Notes: a model not told the origin generated them from the sequence alone. 64,000 bases of DNA from Pseudomonadota bacterium (GCA_018262505.1 JAGSYV010000005.1:35292-99291), one strand, 5' to 3'; counted from the first letter of the stretch, positions 9,664-21,313 are shown. Program-made: numbers and translations.

Positions 9664-10621
9664 CATCGCCCGTTCGCGTCCTTTCCGCCGGCCTCGGCAA
9701 CATGGGCCGATCGCCCCGTCCTTCCCCGAAGCGCTCAAGGCGCTGAAGCCGGACATGGCGTCGATCAGCACCTATTCGGAGAGCCACGCCGACTTTGCGG
9801 TGATGGCCATGGAACAGGGCTGCCACGTGTTCGTGGAGAAGCCTCTCGCCACCACCGTGGCCGACGCCCGGCGCATCATCGACTGCGCCATCGCCAACAA
9901 GCGCAAGCTCGTCATCGGCTACATCCTGCGTCACCATCCCTCGTGGCAGCGCTTCATCGCCGAGGCGCGGGCGCTCGGTGGTCCCTATGTCTTCCGCATG
10001 AACCTCAACCAGCAGTCCTCCGGCAAGACCGGCAAGACCTGGGAAACCCACAAGGCGCTGATGAACACGACGTCGCCGATCGTCGATTGCGGCGTCCACT
10101 ATATCGACGTCATGTGCCAGGTGACCGACGCCGAGCCGACGGAAGTGCGCGGCATGGGGCTCAGGCTCTCCAACGAGATCGCGCCCGACATGTACAATTA
10201 CGGCCACCTGCAGGTGATCTTTTCCGACGGATCGCTCGGTTGGTACGAGGCGGGCTGGGGACCGATGATGTCCGAGCAGGCCTTCTTCGTGAAGGATATC
10301 ATTTCGCCGAACGGCTCGGCCTCCATCGTCATGAAGGAAGGCAAGTCGGACGACGTCGATGCCCACACCCGCACCTCGACCATCCGCGTCCACAAGGCGG
10401 CAACCGGCCCCGACGGTGCTTTTCTTGCCCCCGACGTCGATTACACGATGGCCGGCGAGCCCGGCCACCAGGAGCTTTGCGAGCTGGAACAGGCCTTTAT
10501 GCTGAAGGCGATCGTCGAGGATATCGACCTCACCCAGCACATGAACGACGCATTGAAATCGCTGGCCGTCTGCCTCGCCGCCGACGAGAGCGTCCGCACC
10601 GGCAAGCCGGTCAAGCTGTAA
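9660..10621 (+). pseudogene. Gfo/Idh/MocA family oxidoreductase, N-terminal internal deletion with frameshift
   Basis: ATG at 9660 gives MTSPVRVLSAGLGNMGRSPRPSPKRSRR*; downstream frame resumes at SFPEALKALKPDMASISTYSESHADFAVMAMEQGCHVFVEKPLA (ORF 9755..10621). Confidence 0.8.
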
Positions 10622-10632
10622 GGAAGTAGCCC

Positions 10633-11634
<1,002 letters not shown>

Positions 11635-11658
11635 TTGACTGCCCCATTCTTCAGAGAT

Positions 11659-11684
11659 GCCGCCTGCGGGCGGCGTTTCTTTTT
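11659..11684 (+). terminator. Rho-independent terminator
   Basis: GCCGCC-tgcg-GGCGGC followed by GTTTCTTTTT. Confidence 0.8.
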
Positions 11685-11763
11685 CCGCTGCCAGCAATTC
11701 CGATCAAGCGATATCGGTTGCATCAGGGCATGAAGGAGACGCCTCTCAACCCACGAGGATGAA

Positions 11764-12594
11764 ATGGGCGTTCTGGAAAAGGCGATCTGGTACCTTGAGC
11801 TGAACATCGGGCGTCCGATGACGCTCGCCGAGCTGGCAGACCTTTGCTCTGCCAGCCCCTGGCACCTGTCGCGCCTCTTTCAGACGAATGTCGGTCTCGC
11901 ACCGATGAGCTATTTGAGAGCCCGGCGGCTTGCGATTGCCGCGGAGGCTTTGGCGACAGGCGATCAGGAGATCCTGCCCGTCGCTCTCGACGCGGGCTAC
12001 GGCTCCCATGAGGCATTCACCCGGGCTTTCGCCAGTTGCTTCGGCGTGCTGCCAAGCACAGTTCGTCAAGCCCGAACCACAAGCTGCCTGACCTTGATGG
12101 AGCCTTGGACCATGCGCAAGGATATGATCGTCGACCTAGCCGCCCCCAAGTTCCGTGAGCGCGGAGCCTTCCGCGTGATCGGTCTTTCGACGCGCTGCAC
12201 CTTCGAAACCAATGCCGCCATTCCCCGGCTGTGGGGCGATTTCAATCCGCGTTGCGGCGAGATTCCATCGCCTGTGGGCACAGCCGCCTATGGTGTCTGC
12301 TGCGACATGGAAGCCGACGGGCATTTCCGTTACATCGCGGGTCTCGAATCCACGTCGACGCGCGTTCCTGAGGGGTTCGATTTCGTCGACATTCCAGCGA
12401 GCCGATATGCCGTCTTCGAGCACGTCGGGCATCTCTCAGAGTTCAACAAGACCGTCTATACCATCTGGAACAAGGCCTTGCCCGACGCCGGACTGGAACC
12501 GGCCAAGACGCCGGACTTCGAGCTCTACGACGAGCGCTTCCATCCCAAGACCGGCGACGGCACGGTGGAGATCTGGATTCCCATTGCCCGCTGA
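11764..12594 (+). CDS. AraC family regulator with GyrI-like effector domain
   Basis: LAELADLCSASPWHLSRLFQTNVG HTH; C-terminal GyrI-like domain. Confidence 0.88.
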   Translation: MGVLEKAIWYLELNIGRPMTLAELADLCSASPWHLSRLFQTNVGLAPMSYLRARRLAIAAEALATGDQEILPVALDAGYGSHEAFTRAFASCFGVLPSTVRQARTTSCLTLMEPWTMRKDMIVDLAAPKFRERGAFRVIGLSTRCTFETNAAIPRLWGDFNPRCGEIPSPVGTAAYGVCCDMEADGHFRYIAGLESTSTRVPEGFDFVDIPASRYAVFEHVGHLSEFNKTVYTIWNKALPDAGLEPAKTPDFELYDERFHPKTGDGTVEIWIPIAR

Positions 12595-12624
12595 GAGGCG
12601 CGGCGTCGCCCTCCGTCACCGGCC

Positions 12625-13992
12625 TTATCTGTGCCGGACGGAGGGCGTCCTTAGCGTGACCAGCTCCTCGGCGGCGGTCGGGTGGACGGCCATGGTGCGA
12701 TCGAAGTCGCGCTTGGTCGCGCCCATGGTCAAGGCAACGCCGACGAGCTGGATCATCTCGCCGGCATCCGGGCCCATGATGTGGACGCCGAGCACACGAT
12801 CGGTGACCGCATCGACGACCACCTTCATGAAGGTACGCTCGTCGCGACCGGCGAGAATGTTGCGCATCGGCCGGAATTCGGTCTTGTAGACGTCCACCGC
12901 CTGGTAGGTGGCGCAAGCTGCCTCTTCCGACAGGCCGACCGTGCCAACTTCAGGCGTGGTGAAAATCGCCGTTGGAAGCAGCGAATGGTCGGCAAAGCTT
13001 TCCTTGCCGCCAAACACCGTATCGGCAAAGGCGTGCCCCTCGCGGATGGCCACCGGCGTCAGTTGGGCGCGATTGGTCACGTCCCCCACGGCATAGATGG
13101 AAGGGACCGACGTTTCCGACAGCGCGTTGACGACCACCGCGCCATCCTGATCGAGCACCACACCCTGGTTTTCGAGACCAAGTCCCGTTGTGTTCGGCTT
13201 GCGACCGGTCGCGGCAAGAATGAGATCGGTGTCGAGGTTGGCGCCATCCATCAGCTCGACGGCGAAACCAACCGCCGTCTTGTCGATGCGACGCACCTGC
13301 ACGCCGGTCCTGAGGTCAACGCCACGCGCTCTGAGCGCATCGGCGAGCTTGTCGCGCACTTCGCGATCGAAGCCGCGCAGAACCTGCTCACCGCGGTAAA
13401 GCACGGTGGTGGCCACGCCGAGGCCGTTGAGGATGGACGCAAACTCCAGGGCGATGTAGCCACCGCCAATCACCACGGCCCTTTCAGGCAGACTCGGAAG
13501 GTCGAACATGTCGGTCGAGGTGACCGCATGTTCCATGCCGGGAACCTCCGGGAGAATCGGACGATTGCCGGTGGCGATCAAAATGCGGCCAGCGGTGATC
13601 GTGCGCCCCGACGCCACGAGGCGAACCTCGTTGGGGCCGGTGATGACGGCGCGATCCCGAATGACCTCGGCGCCCGATCGCTCGAGGTTGCCGACATAAA
13701 TGCCCTCGAGACGGGTGATCTCCCGCTCCTTGGCCTCTCTCAGCGCATTCCAGTCGAAGGTCCGTTCGCCAACCGTCCAGCCAAAGCCGGCCGCATCGTT
13801 GAACTCGCCGGCAAAACGGGAAGCGTAGACCAGGAGTTTCTTCGGTACGCAGCCGCGGATGACGCAGGTACCTCCGAACCGGGATTCCTCGGCGATGGCG
13901 ACGCGAGCGCCATAGCCGGCAGAAATGCGCGCGGCGCGGACCCCGCCGGAGCCCGCGCCGATAACGAAGAGATCATAGTCGAAAGATGCCAT
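12625..13992 (-). CDS. gor: Glutathione-disulfide reductase
   Basis: GAGSGGVRAARISAGYGARVAIAEESRFGGTCVIRGCVPKKLLVYAS; VHPTAAEELVT. Confidence 0.94.
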   Translation of the reverse strand: MASFDYDLFVIGAGSGGVRAARISAGYGARVAIAEESRFGGTCVIRGCVPKKLLVYASRFAGEFNDAAGFGWTVGERTFDWNALREAKEREITRLEGIYVGNLERSGAEVIRDRAVITGPNEVRLVASGRTITAGRILIATGNRPILPEVPGMEHAVTSTDMFDLPSLPERAVVIGGGYIALEFASILNGLGVATTVLYRGEQVLRGFDREVRDKLADALRARGVDLRTGVQVRRIDKTAVGFAVELMDGANLDTDLILAATGRKPNTTGLGLENQGVVLDQDGAVVVNALSETSVPSIYAVGDVTNRAQLTPVAIREGHAFADTVFGGKESFADHSLLPTAIFTTPEVGTVGLSEEAACATYQAVDVYKTEFRPMRNILAGRDERTFMKVVVDAVTDRVLGVHIMGPDAGEMIQLVGVALTMGATKRDFDRTMAVHPTAAEELVTLRTPSVRHR

Positions 13993-14069
13993 CACCAACC
14001 GCCGCGCTGAGGAACCAACGTCCTCATATCACGTCACTAGCCGGTCGTGGCAACTGCCGCCCACGTCAC

Positions 14070-14582
14070 TTAGAAGTTATAGCCGCGCTTGTTGAGCTCG
14101 TCCCGCGACCGCGTCACGATCTCGGTCGAGATGGCATCCCGCCAGATACCGGCAGAGCGCATCGAATCCTGGATGATGACCGGGGCCATCTGACCGTATT
14201 TCTCACCAACCGGCGATTTGAAGAAAGCGGTGATCTGCTTCAGCTCGTCCTCGCTGAAACGACCGGCCCAGACGCGCTCCAGCTCACGATCGAGGTCCGG
14301 GCGGCGCTTGGCAAGGTCGAGAGCGACGGAGCTGACGACTTCCTCGATATCCTTGGCAGCACCGGGGTTGGAGCGCTGGAAGAGCGCCTTTGTCTGGTCG
14401 GCAAGGTTGAGGAGGATTTCGTTGAACTGCTCGGAAGCGTGGGCCGCGGCGATGGTCTCGCGAGCCGCGGCAATATGGGACTCGGTGAAGTCCTCTGAAA
14501 GTGCCGGAGACGCCAGCGCGGCGATCACCATGGCCGCCGCCAGCGGGCGGCGGAGAAGGTTCAGGGTCCGGTGCATACACAA
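14070..14582 (-). CDS. DUF2059 domain-containing exported protein
   Basis: Signal peptide plus ELERVWAGRFSEDELKQITAFFKSPVGEKYGQ. Confidence 0.82.
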   Translation of the reverse strand: MCMHRTLNLLRRPLAAAMVIAALASPALSEDFTESHIAAARETIAAAHASEQFNEILLNLADQTKALFQRSNPGAAKDIEEVVSSVALDLAKRRPDLDRELERVWAGRFSEDELKQITAFFKSPVGEKYGQMAPVIIQDSMRSAGIWRDAISTEIVTRSRDELNKRGYNF

Positions 14583-14948
14583 ATCTCCGATATCGACTTC
14601 GTCGTTGACTTCAATGGTCCCAAGGGCAAGCTTTCCAGACGCCCGTCACAGCGCCAACGCAACTCCAACACGGAATCGTTGGCGGTGTCGGTCGCATCGA
14701 AAGCGCCGTCGCCCCAGCCTGTGAAACCGAATTCTGGCGAAATGATGCGCCCGCCGCGATCAAGCCCCATTTCCCCGGAAACGGTCCCCGCTGGTTTGCC
14801 GCAAACTGACCAATGCCGCAAGCCCGTTGCGTAGGGACGAGACCTTGGTCGACCTGCGCCAAGCCCCAATATGGGCAAGTGCCCCTGTCATCTCCCCATC
14901 GGCATGCTAAACCCTTGCCTCATCGCCTGGGGAAAAGTGGGTCGAACA

Positions 14949-15623
14949 ATGCGTCCGGTTGTGGTTTTCGATCTTGACGGCACGTTGCTCGACACGGCGC
15001 CCGACCTTCTACGGGCGCTGAACCAGATTCTGAACGAAGAGGGTCTTTCCGCAGTCCAGCGCGCCGATGTGGCAGGCCTGTTCGGCCATGGCGCTCGGGC
15101 TCTGATCGGCGAAGGATTTCGTAGAGGCAACCGACCGCTCGACGCGCCACGGCTGCCAGGATTGGTCGAGCGATTCGTTGCCTTCTATGCCGCCGAAATC
15201 GCAGCCGAGACGCGGCCCTACCCTGGCCTCGTTGAGGCCCTCACCCGACTTTCCCGTCGCGGTTTTGGCTTGGCCGTGTGCACCAACAAACGGGAAGTCC
15301 TGGGCGAGGCGGTGCTCAAGGGGACCGGCCTTTACGCTTTATTCGCCGCCGTGATCGGTGGCGACAGCCTGCCCGAGCAGAAGCCGCACCCACGCCCTCT
15401 CCTTGAGGCAGTCGCCCGTGCCGGCGGCAGGGCGGATATGGCGGTCATGGTTGGCGACAGCGAGACCGACATCGCCACGGCGCGGGCCGCCAGCGTCCCG
15501 GTGATCGCCGTGGATTTCGGCTACGGCGGTCGCCCGGCGGTCGAGTTCGGCGCCGACATCGTCATCAGCCACTATGACGAACTGAACCGGGCCATAGACA
15601 CGCTTCTGCCGAGTTGCCGCTAG
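14949..15623 (+). CDS. gph: HAD family phosphoglycolate phosphatase
   Basis: VVFDLDGTLLDTAPDLLRALN, CTNKRE, KPHPRPLLEA, VGDSETDIATARAA. Confidence 0.9.
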   Translation: MRPVVVFDLDGTLLDTAPDLLRALNQILNEEGLSAVQRADVAGLFGHGARALIGEGFRRGNRPLDAPRLPGLVERFVAFYAAEIAAETRPYPGLVEALTRLSRRGFGLAVCTNKREVLGEAVLKGTGLYALFAAVIGGDSLPEQKPHPRPLLEAVARAGGRADMAVMVGDSETDIATARAASVPVIAVDFGYGGRPAVEFGADIVISHYDELNRAIDTLLPSCR

Positions 15624-15847
15624 TCGCCGAGCGTGATCCTGCAGAAGGTGGCGATGGCCAAACCAACCAACATGTTCGTTCTCAAACCCGCTGGATTCCT
15701 GTGAACGTCGCGCTTCCGTCCGACCAGGCCACACGGAAGGGCCGCGCCGATTGTCCAGAGCTGCAGGATCTCGATCGGCAGCGGAAACTCGAACGTGAAT
15801 TCTCTGATTATGCTTTGCGGCATAGTCCTTCTTCTGTTTGCCGACAA
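15620..15847 (-). pseudogene. MgtC/SapB family N-terminal remnant
   Basis: LPIEILQLWTIGAALPCGLVGRKRDVHRNPAGLRTNMLVGLAIATFCRITLGD* resembles the MgtC N-terminus (GLERxxxxxPAGLRTHxLVxLGAA) but stops after 75 aa. Confidence 0.65.
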
Positions 15848-16263
15848 AAACTTCGCGGAGGAGAAAGGTTCCGGGCTGACTCACTCTGTAATAATACTAG
15901 GTCGGCCTTGCCAAGGACACTCGACGTGAGGTTGTTCGTTGCATCCATTTCCGCTTAAGTGGCATCAGGGAACGAATTGTGTCAGCATGAACTTAGTGTC
16001 TGGCGTAATTAGTATAATACTCGAAACTAGACAGAGTAATTGCAACGCCTACGCGCAAGAGCCCAACTCGGCCCCTTGTAAACAATACGGAACGTAACCT
16101 CACGAAACAAACCCATTTGAGGCGAAGCAACGATTGCGACCATCGTCGAAAGGGTGAATCTTGATGCTTAATGCTTGGGGAATATTTTTTCGTTGTTAAC
16201 GGTTGCCGGCTAGACAGGGGGGAGCTGTCAGGTTTGACAGCGGTGTCAGCGCTGGGGGATCCG

Positions 16264-18456
16264 GTGAACATTCAATCGATTAAGGTCAAGATCGTCTCGT
16301 TGTCCGTCGTTTGCCTGGTAACGACTGTCGCGGCCGTCGTTGGCTATGGCGTGTTCGCCAGCAAGAAGGTCAACGAACAAACCAACAAGAGCGTCTCTCA
16401 GTTGCTTGACGCAAAATCGCGCGAAGCCCTGCAGGCAATCGCCACGACGCAAGCTGGAGACATCCGCGCGGAAGTGGACACAGCATTTGCCGCGGCCCGC
16501 AACATGGCGCGCGCCTTCGAAGTCATGGTCGGCGATGGTGAGTCCGCGACGCCGGTCGAACTGCGCCGGGCCCAGCTCAATGCCACGCTGCTCAATGTTC
16601 TCAAGGACAATCCGCGCTTCAACGGCACCTACAGCGCCTGGGTCGTCGACGGCCTTGATGGCAATGACGCGGCCTCCAAAGGCAAGACCAACATCGGCTC
16701 GGACCAGACCGGGCGCGCCCTTCCTTATTGGACACGCGACAGCGCCGGCAAGATCGCGCTCCAGCCACTGGTTGAATACGACAGCCGCGAGAGCCACCCC
16801 AACGGCCTCATGAAGGGTGGTTGGTTCATCGGCCCGCAGGAAACCGGCAAGGAAAGCATCCTCGCCCCCCTGCCCTATATCGTCCAGGGCAAGGCCGTCT
16901 TCCTCTCGACGATGTCGGTTCCCATCACGGTCAACGGCAAGTTCCTGGGCGTCGCCGGCGCCGACTTCGATCTGTCGGCCATTCAGAAGCTGGCAGAAGC
17001 TGTGAATGGGCAAATCTACGGTGGCGCCGGTGCCATCACCATTGCGACCGATAAGGGGCTGGTCGTCGCCTCAAGTCTCGATCCCACAGCCATCGGCGGA
17101 CCGCTGTCAAAGCTTCTCCCCTCATGGCAGGAGGACATGAAGACGATCGTCGCCGGTAAGCAGGACATCACCTATGAAGAGGCGACTGATCGCCTGCGTG
17201 TGTTCGCCCCCGTGCCGCTCGGCCGCACCGGAACGAACTGGTCGGTGATCATCGGCGTTCCGCGTGCGGTGGTCATGGCCGACGTTACCAAGCTTGCGAC
17301 AGAAACTGGCGCTGCCCAGAATGACAGCACCAGCAACCAGGCCATCGTGTCGCTGGTGGCTACTCTTGCCGGCATCTTCGTGATGTGGCTGGTTTCGCTG
17401 TCGGTCAGCAAGCCCATCCAGCGCCTCACCGCTGCCATGGAAGGCCTCGCAGCCCGCAAGACCGGCATCGTCGTGCCGGGTACCGATCGTAAGGATGAGA
17501 TCGGCGCCATGGCCCGCACCGTCGGCATCATTCAGGATAACGCCGTTGTCGATGCCAAAGCGGCGAGTGAACAGTCGGCAGCCAACGACGCCCGCATCGC
17601 GGCGGAACGCAAGACGGCGATGGATCGCATGGCCGACGAATTCGAGAGATCGGTCGGCGCCATCGTTGGTTCGGTTTCCTCGGCATCGACGCAACTCCAG
17701 TCGGCCGCCCAAACCTTGACCAGTACGGCCGAGGATACGTCGGTGCGCTCTGCCGAGGTTGCCCAGGCATCCGAAGAGGCTTCTGCCAACGTCAACACCG
17801 TGGCTTCGGCCTCCGAGGAGATGGCGGTTTCCGTCCAGGAAATCAGCCGCCAGGTTGCCGAAAGCGCGCGGATGGCAGCCAGCGCCGTGCAGGAAGCCGT
17901 TGGCACCGCCAAGACCGTGAAAGACCTGTCGGAAGCCGCCCAGCGGATCGGCGAGATCGTCGACCTGATCGGCAATGTCGCCGGCCAGACCAACCTACTG
18001 GCCCTCAACGCGACGATCGAAGCGGCCCGTGCCGGTGAGGCCGGAAAGGGCTTTGCCGTGGTCGCCTCCGAGGTCAAGAACCTGGCCGATCAGACCGCCA
18101 AGGCGACAGCTCAGATCAGCGCGCAGATCTCCGGCATTCAGTCGTCCACCGGCACCGCCGTCTCGGCCATCGACAGCATCTCCAAGACCATCGAGAAGAT
18201 GGATGAGATCGCCGCGCTGATCGCCGCGGCAGTTGAGGAACAGGCGGCTACGACGCAGGACATTGCCCAGAACGTCCAGAGTGCATCGACTGGTACGACC
18301 AACGTGTCCCGGAACATCGTACTGGTCACGCAAGCGGCCTCGGCCACAAGCGCCGCTGCCGAACAGGTTCTGAGTTCGTCGGCGGAACTGTCGCAGCAGT
18401 CGGACATGCTGAAGGAACAGGTCAGAACCTTCCTGGCAACTGTCCGCGCCGCCTAG
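16264..18456 (+). CDS. Methyl-accepting chemotaxis protein (dCache-like sensor, HAMP, MCP signal domain)
   Basis: GTG start at 16264; HAMP and [40 protein letters not shown] signature. Confidence 0.93.
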   Translation: MNIQSIKVKIVSLSVVCLVTTVAAVVGYGVFASKKVNEQTNKSVSQLLDAKSREALQAIATTQAGDIRAEVDTAFAAARNMARAFEVMVGDGESATPVELRRAQLNATLLNVLKDNPRFNGTYSAWVVDGLDGNDAASKGKTNIGSDQTGRALPYWTRDSAGKIALQPLVEYDSRESHPNGLMKGGWFIGPQETGKESILAPLPYIVQGKAVFLSTMSVPITVNGKFLGVAGADFDLSAIQKLAEAVNGQIYGGAGAITIATDKGLVVASSLDPTAIGGPLSKLLPSWQEDMKTIVAGKQDITYEEATDRLRVFAPVPLGRTGTNWSVIIGVPRAVVMADVTKLATETGAAQNDSTSNQAIVSLVATLAGIFVMWLVSLSVSKPIQRLTAAMEGLAARKTGIVVPGTDRKDEIGAMARTVGIIQDNAVVDAKAASEQSAANDARIAAERKTAMDRMADEFERSVGAIVGSVSSASTQLQSAAQTLTSTAEDTSVRSAEVAQASEEASANVNTVASASEEMAVSVQEISRQVAESARMAASAVQEAVGTAKTVKDLSEAAQRIGEIVDLIGNVAGQTNLLALNATIEAARAGEAGKGFAVVASEVKNLADQTAKATAQISAQISGIQSSTGTAVSAIDSISKTIEKMDEIAALIAAAVEEQAATTQDIAQNVQSASTGTTNVSRNIVLVTQAASATSAAAEQVLSSSAELSQQSDMLKEQVRTFLATVRAA

Positions 18457-18554
18457 ATCGTCGTGCGTCCTAACGGACGCAAGGTGACGATCTAGTTCTT
18501 TGTTTGAGCATCAGATTTTCCGAAAACCGGATTCCACTTTTCGGTCCGATGCTC
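18453..18554. repeat. Structured intergenic palindromic repeat, copy B
   Basis: CTAGATCGTC..GCGTCC-taac-GGACGC..GACGATCTAG hairpin followed by CCGAAAA-ccggattccac-TTTTCGG inside GAGCATC/GATGCTC. Confidence 0.8.
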
Positions 18555-18575
18555 TCGGCAGAGAAAAGCCAACAC

Positions 18576-18620
18576 GACCCGCGAGAAGCCGCAAGGTTTC
18601 CCGCGGGTCTTTCTTTTTTT
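18576..18620 (+). terminator. Rho-independent terminator
   Basis: GACCCGCG ... CGCGGGTC followed by TTTCTTTTTTT. Confidence 0.8.
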
Positions 18621-18828
18621 GTGAATTGGCGCAGGCCGGCTGCCTTGCGATTTCGAACAGCGCAGCGGCGGGATGAGGCGGTGAAAAGCCATCATGGCGC
18701 TGGAAACCGCTGCGCCGATACGCGATGATCCAGCTTCAGCCAGCCGCGTATTTCCAGCCAGAGCATTTGGTTTGATCTGGTGATCCCTACCATCGCGCAC
18801 CGACAAGGCACATCAAGGAACGCCGCCC

Positions 18829-19644
18829 ATGACTTCCCCTCTGAGCCAGGACGAAATCCGCCGTTACTCGCGGCATTTGCTGCTGCGAGACGTCGGCGGC
18901 GCCGGTCAGCAGAAGCTCAAGGCGGCCAGGGTGCTGTGCGTCGGTGCGGGCGGGCTCGGTTCTCCCATCATCGAGTATCTGGCCGCCGCCGGCGTCGGCA
19001 CGCTCGGCCTCGTCGATGACGATGTGGTGTCGCTCTCCAATCTGCAGCGACAGGTCGTGCATTCCACAGCCAACGTCGGCAAGCCCAAAGTCGAGAGCGC
19101 CGCCGAGCGCGTCGCGGCCTTGAACCCCAATGTGGTGACCGAGCTGTTTCCGGTGCGTCTTGACAGCACCAACATCGCCTCCATCTTCGACCGCTTCGAC
19201 ATCATCGTCGACGGAACGGATAATTTCCCGACGCGCTTCCTGGTGGCGGACACCGCCTATGCGCTGCAAAAGCCGCTCGTTTCGGCGGCAGTCCAGGAAT
19301 TCTACGGCTCGGTGACGACGCTTCAGCCCTATTTGCTCGATGACAAGGGGCAGCCTGCGCCGAGCTGGCGTTGCCTGATGCCGCATGAGCCTGAAGGTGA
19401 CGTGCCGACCTGTTCCCAAGTCGGCATTCTCGGCGCGGTGGTCGGTGTGCTTGGCACTCTTGCGGCCTGCGAAGTCCTGAAATTGATTACCGGCGTCGGC
19501 AAGCCTCTGATCGGGCGTCTGCTGATGGTCGACATCCGCGACATGAGAGTGGACACCATCGGCTATCGCCGCCGTCCAGACACAGTGATGCCGGGGTTGC
19601 CAAACCGACCGGCGGAAGCAGATCAGGCTCGATCCCTCATCTGA
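18829..19644 (+). CDS. moeB: Molybdopterin-synthase adenylyltransferase MoeB (ThiF/HesA family)
   Basis: LSQDEIRRYSRHLLLRDVGGAGQQKLKAARVLCVGAGGLGSPIIEYLAAAGVGTLGLVDDD. Confidence 0.9.
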   Translation: MTSPLSQDEIRRYSRHLLLRDVGGAGQQKLKAARVLCVGAGGLGSPIIEYLAAAGVGTLGLVDDDVVSLSNLQRQVVHSTANVGKPKVESAAERVAALNPNVVTELFPVRLDSTNIASIFDRFDIIVDGTDNFPTRFLVADTAYALQKPLVSAAVQEFYGSVTTLQPYLLDDKGQPAPSWRCLMPHEPEGDVPTCSQVGILGAVVGVLGTLAACEVLKLITGVGKPLIGRLLMVDIRDMRVDTIGYRRRPDTVMPGLPNRPAEADQARSLI

Positions 19645-19650
19645 TCACAC

Positions 19651-20801
19651 CTAGAGCCGAATGACCTCGACGGTCTCGCCGGCCGCTATCGCCGGCGCGT
19701 ATTCGGGGCGGATAACCAGGGCATTGGCCGTCGCCAGAACCCTCAGCAGGGAAGAATCCTGTCGAGCAAAGGGGGTTACGCGGAGCAATCCATCCCTCAT
19801 GAACAGGTGACCACGCAAATAGTCGCGCCGCATGTCGTTGGGCTGGAGATCGGCTTCCAGAGTGGCGGTTGAGGTCTCGGGCAGCACGTCCCCCCGACCG
19901 AGCATGGCGCGGATCAGCGGCGCCAGAAACAGCACGCCACAGACCAGCGTCGATACCGGATTGCCGGGAAGGCCGAGCACTTCGGCCTGACCAACGCGGC
20001 CGTGCATCAGCGGCTTGCCCGGTCGCATGGCGTGTAATCATGGTCTCCAACGGAGGCACCACCGATCACCACCACGATGTCGGCGCCGTCGTCCAGGCCA
20101 CGCCGGATACGCCGGCGCAACAAACCGAGATCGTCAGGGGCAATGCTGAGATCAATCGGATCGCCACCCGCCTCTCGGATCAAATGAGAGAGTGCGACCG
20201 ATGACGAAGCGATAATCTGATTTGGCTGCGGCTCGCCTCCTGGTGGCACAAGCTCGTCGCCGGAAGCGATCACCGCAACACGCGGTCGGCGCCGTACCAT
20301 CAGGCTGTCGTGGTTCATGGCGGCCGCCAGCCCCAGCGACGTGAAGCCGAGACGGGTTCCCGCGACCAGGCCGATGTCTCCCTCGCTGAAGTCGAGCCCA
20401 CGCGGGCGGACATATTGGCCCGGGACAGGAGCGACCTTGACACGAACGCGATCGAGATCCCGCTCGGCATCCTCCTGCATGACAACACAGTCCGCGCCGG
20501 CGGGCAGCGGCGCGCCGGTGAAGATGCGGACCGCCTCTCCCTCGCTCAGCGTGCCGCCAAAGCCGTGGCCGGCAGCCGACTCTCCCGCGACGCGAAGCCA
20601 AACGTCGCCGGTGGCAGCGGCTGCGCACATGGCATAGCCGTCCATCGACGACAGAGGAACCGGTGGCTGCGTCCGGCGCGCCGCGAGATCGGCGGCCAAT
20701 ACGCGGCCGCCCGCCTCGCTCAGTGACACCCGCTCGCTGCTCGTCGGCCTGACGGCGGACAGGAGTTCGGCTTGGGCAACTTCCACGGAAATCAGCGTCA
20801 T
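19651..20801 (-). pseudogene. moeA: Molybdopterin molybdenumtransferase MoeA, internal deletion with frameshift
   Basis: N-terminal part 20007..20801 ends ...VVVIGGASVGDHDYT then frameshifts; C-terminal part resumes at AMRPGKPLMHGRVGQAEVLGLPGNPVSTLVC (ORF 19651..20028). Confidence 0.85.
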
Positions 20802-20830
20802 GACAGCTCCTGTCGACGACTTCGAATAGG

Positions 20831-21313
20831 TCAGGTGTTCGCCAGCCAGTGACCAGACTTGCCACCGCTCTTTTCGAGAAGATGGATGGCCTCGATGCGC
20901 ACGCCCTTTTCCACCGCCTTGACCATGTCATAGATGGTCAGGCAGGCGACCGAAACAGCGGTGAGCGCCTCCATCTCGACACCGGTCTTGCCGGTGCAGC
21001 GCACGGTCGCCGATACGATGATTCCCGGCAATGCCGGATCAGGCTCAAGGTCGAGCACAACCCCGGACAACGCCAGCGGATGGCAGAGGGGGATGAGGTC
21101 GGCCGTCTTCTTCGCCGCCATGATGCCGGCCAACCGCGCGGTGGCGATGACATCGCCCTTCGGCACCCGACCGTCGACGATCAGCGCCAGCGTCTCCGCC
21201 TTCATGATGACCCGACCGCTGGCGGTCGCAGCGCGCTGCGTGACGTCTTTTTCGCCGACGTCGACCATATGGGCAGCGCCCTTGTCGTCCAGGTGACTGA
21301 GACCGTCCTTCAT
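20831..21313 (-). CDS. moaC: Cyclic pyranopterin monophosphate synthase MoaC
   Basis: [62 protein letters not shown]. Confidence 0.96.
   Translation of the reverse strand: MKDGLSHLDDKGAAHMVDVGEKDVTQRAATASGRVIMKAETLALIVDGRVPKGDVIATARLAGIMAAKKTADLIPLCHPLALSGVVLDLEPDPALPGIIVSATVRCTGKTGVEMEALTAVSVACLTIYDMVKAVEKGVRIEAIHLLEKSGGKSGHWLANT

Noticed and set aside
9755-10621. Gfo/Idh ORF as an intact shorter protein from the internal ATG
   Set aside because: The upstream out-of-frame MTSPVRVLSAGLGNMGR segment and loss of the Rossmann core show it is truncated rather than naturally short.
14561-14878. 105-aa minus-strand ORF upstream of DUF2059 gene
   Set aside because: No recognisable family, overlaps the DUF2059 start region and has a competing opposite-strand ORF; insufficient support.
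20020-20050. GGCGTGTAATCATGGTCTCC resembling pUC/lacZ vector sequence (GGCGTAATCATGGTCATAGC)
   Set aside because: Only a short partial match; it is explained as the reverse complement of the conserved MoeA motif VGDHDYT.
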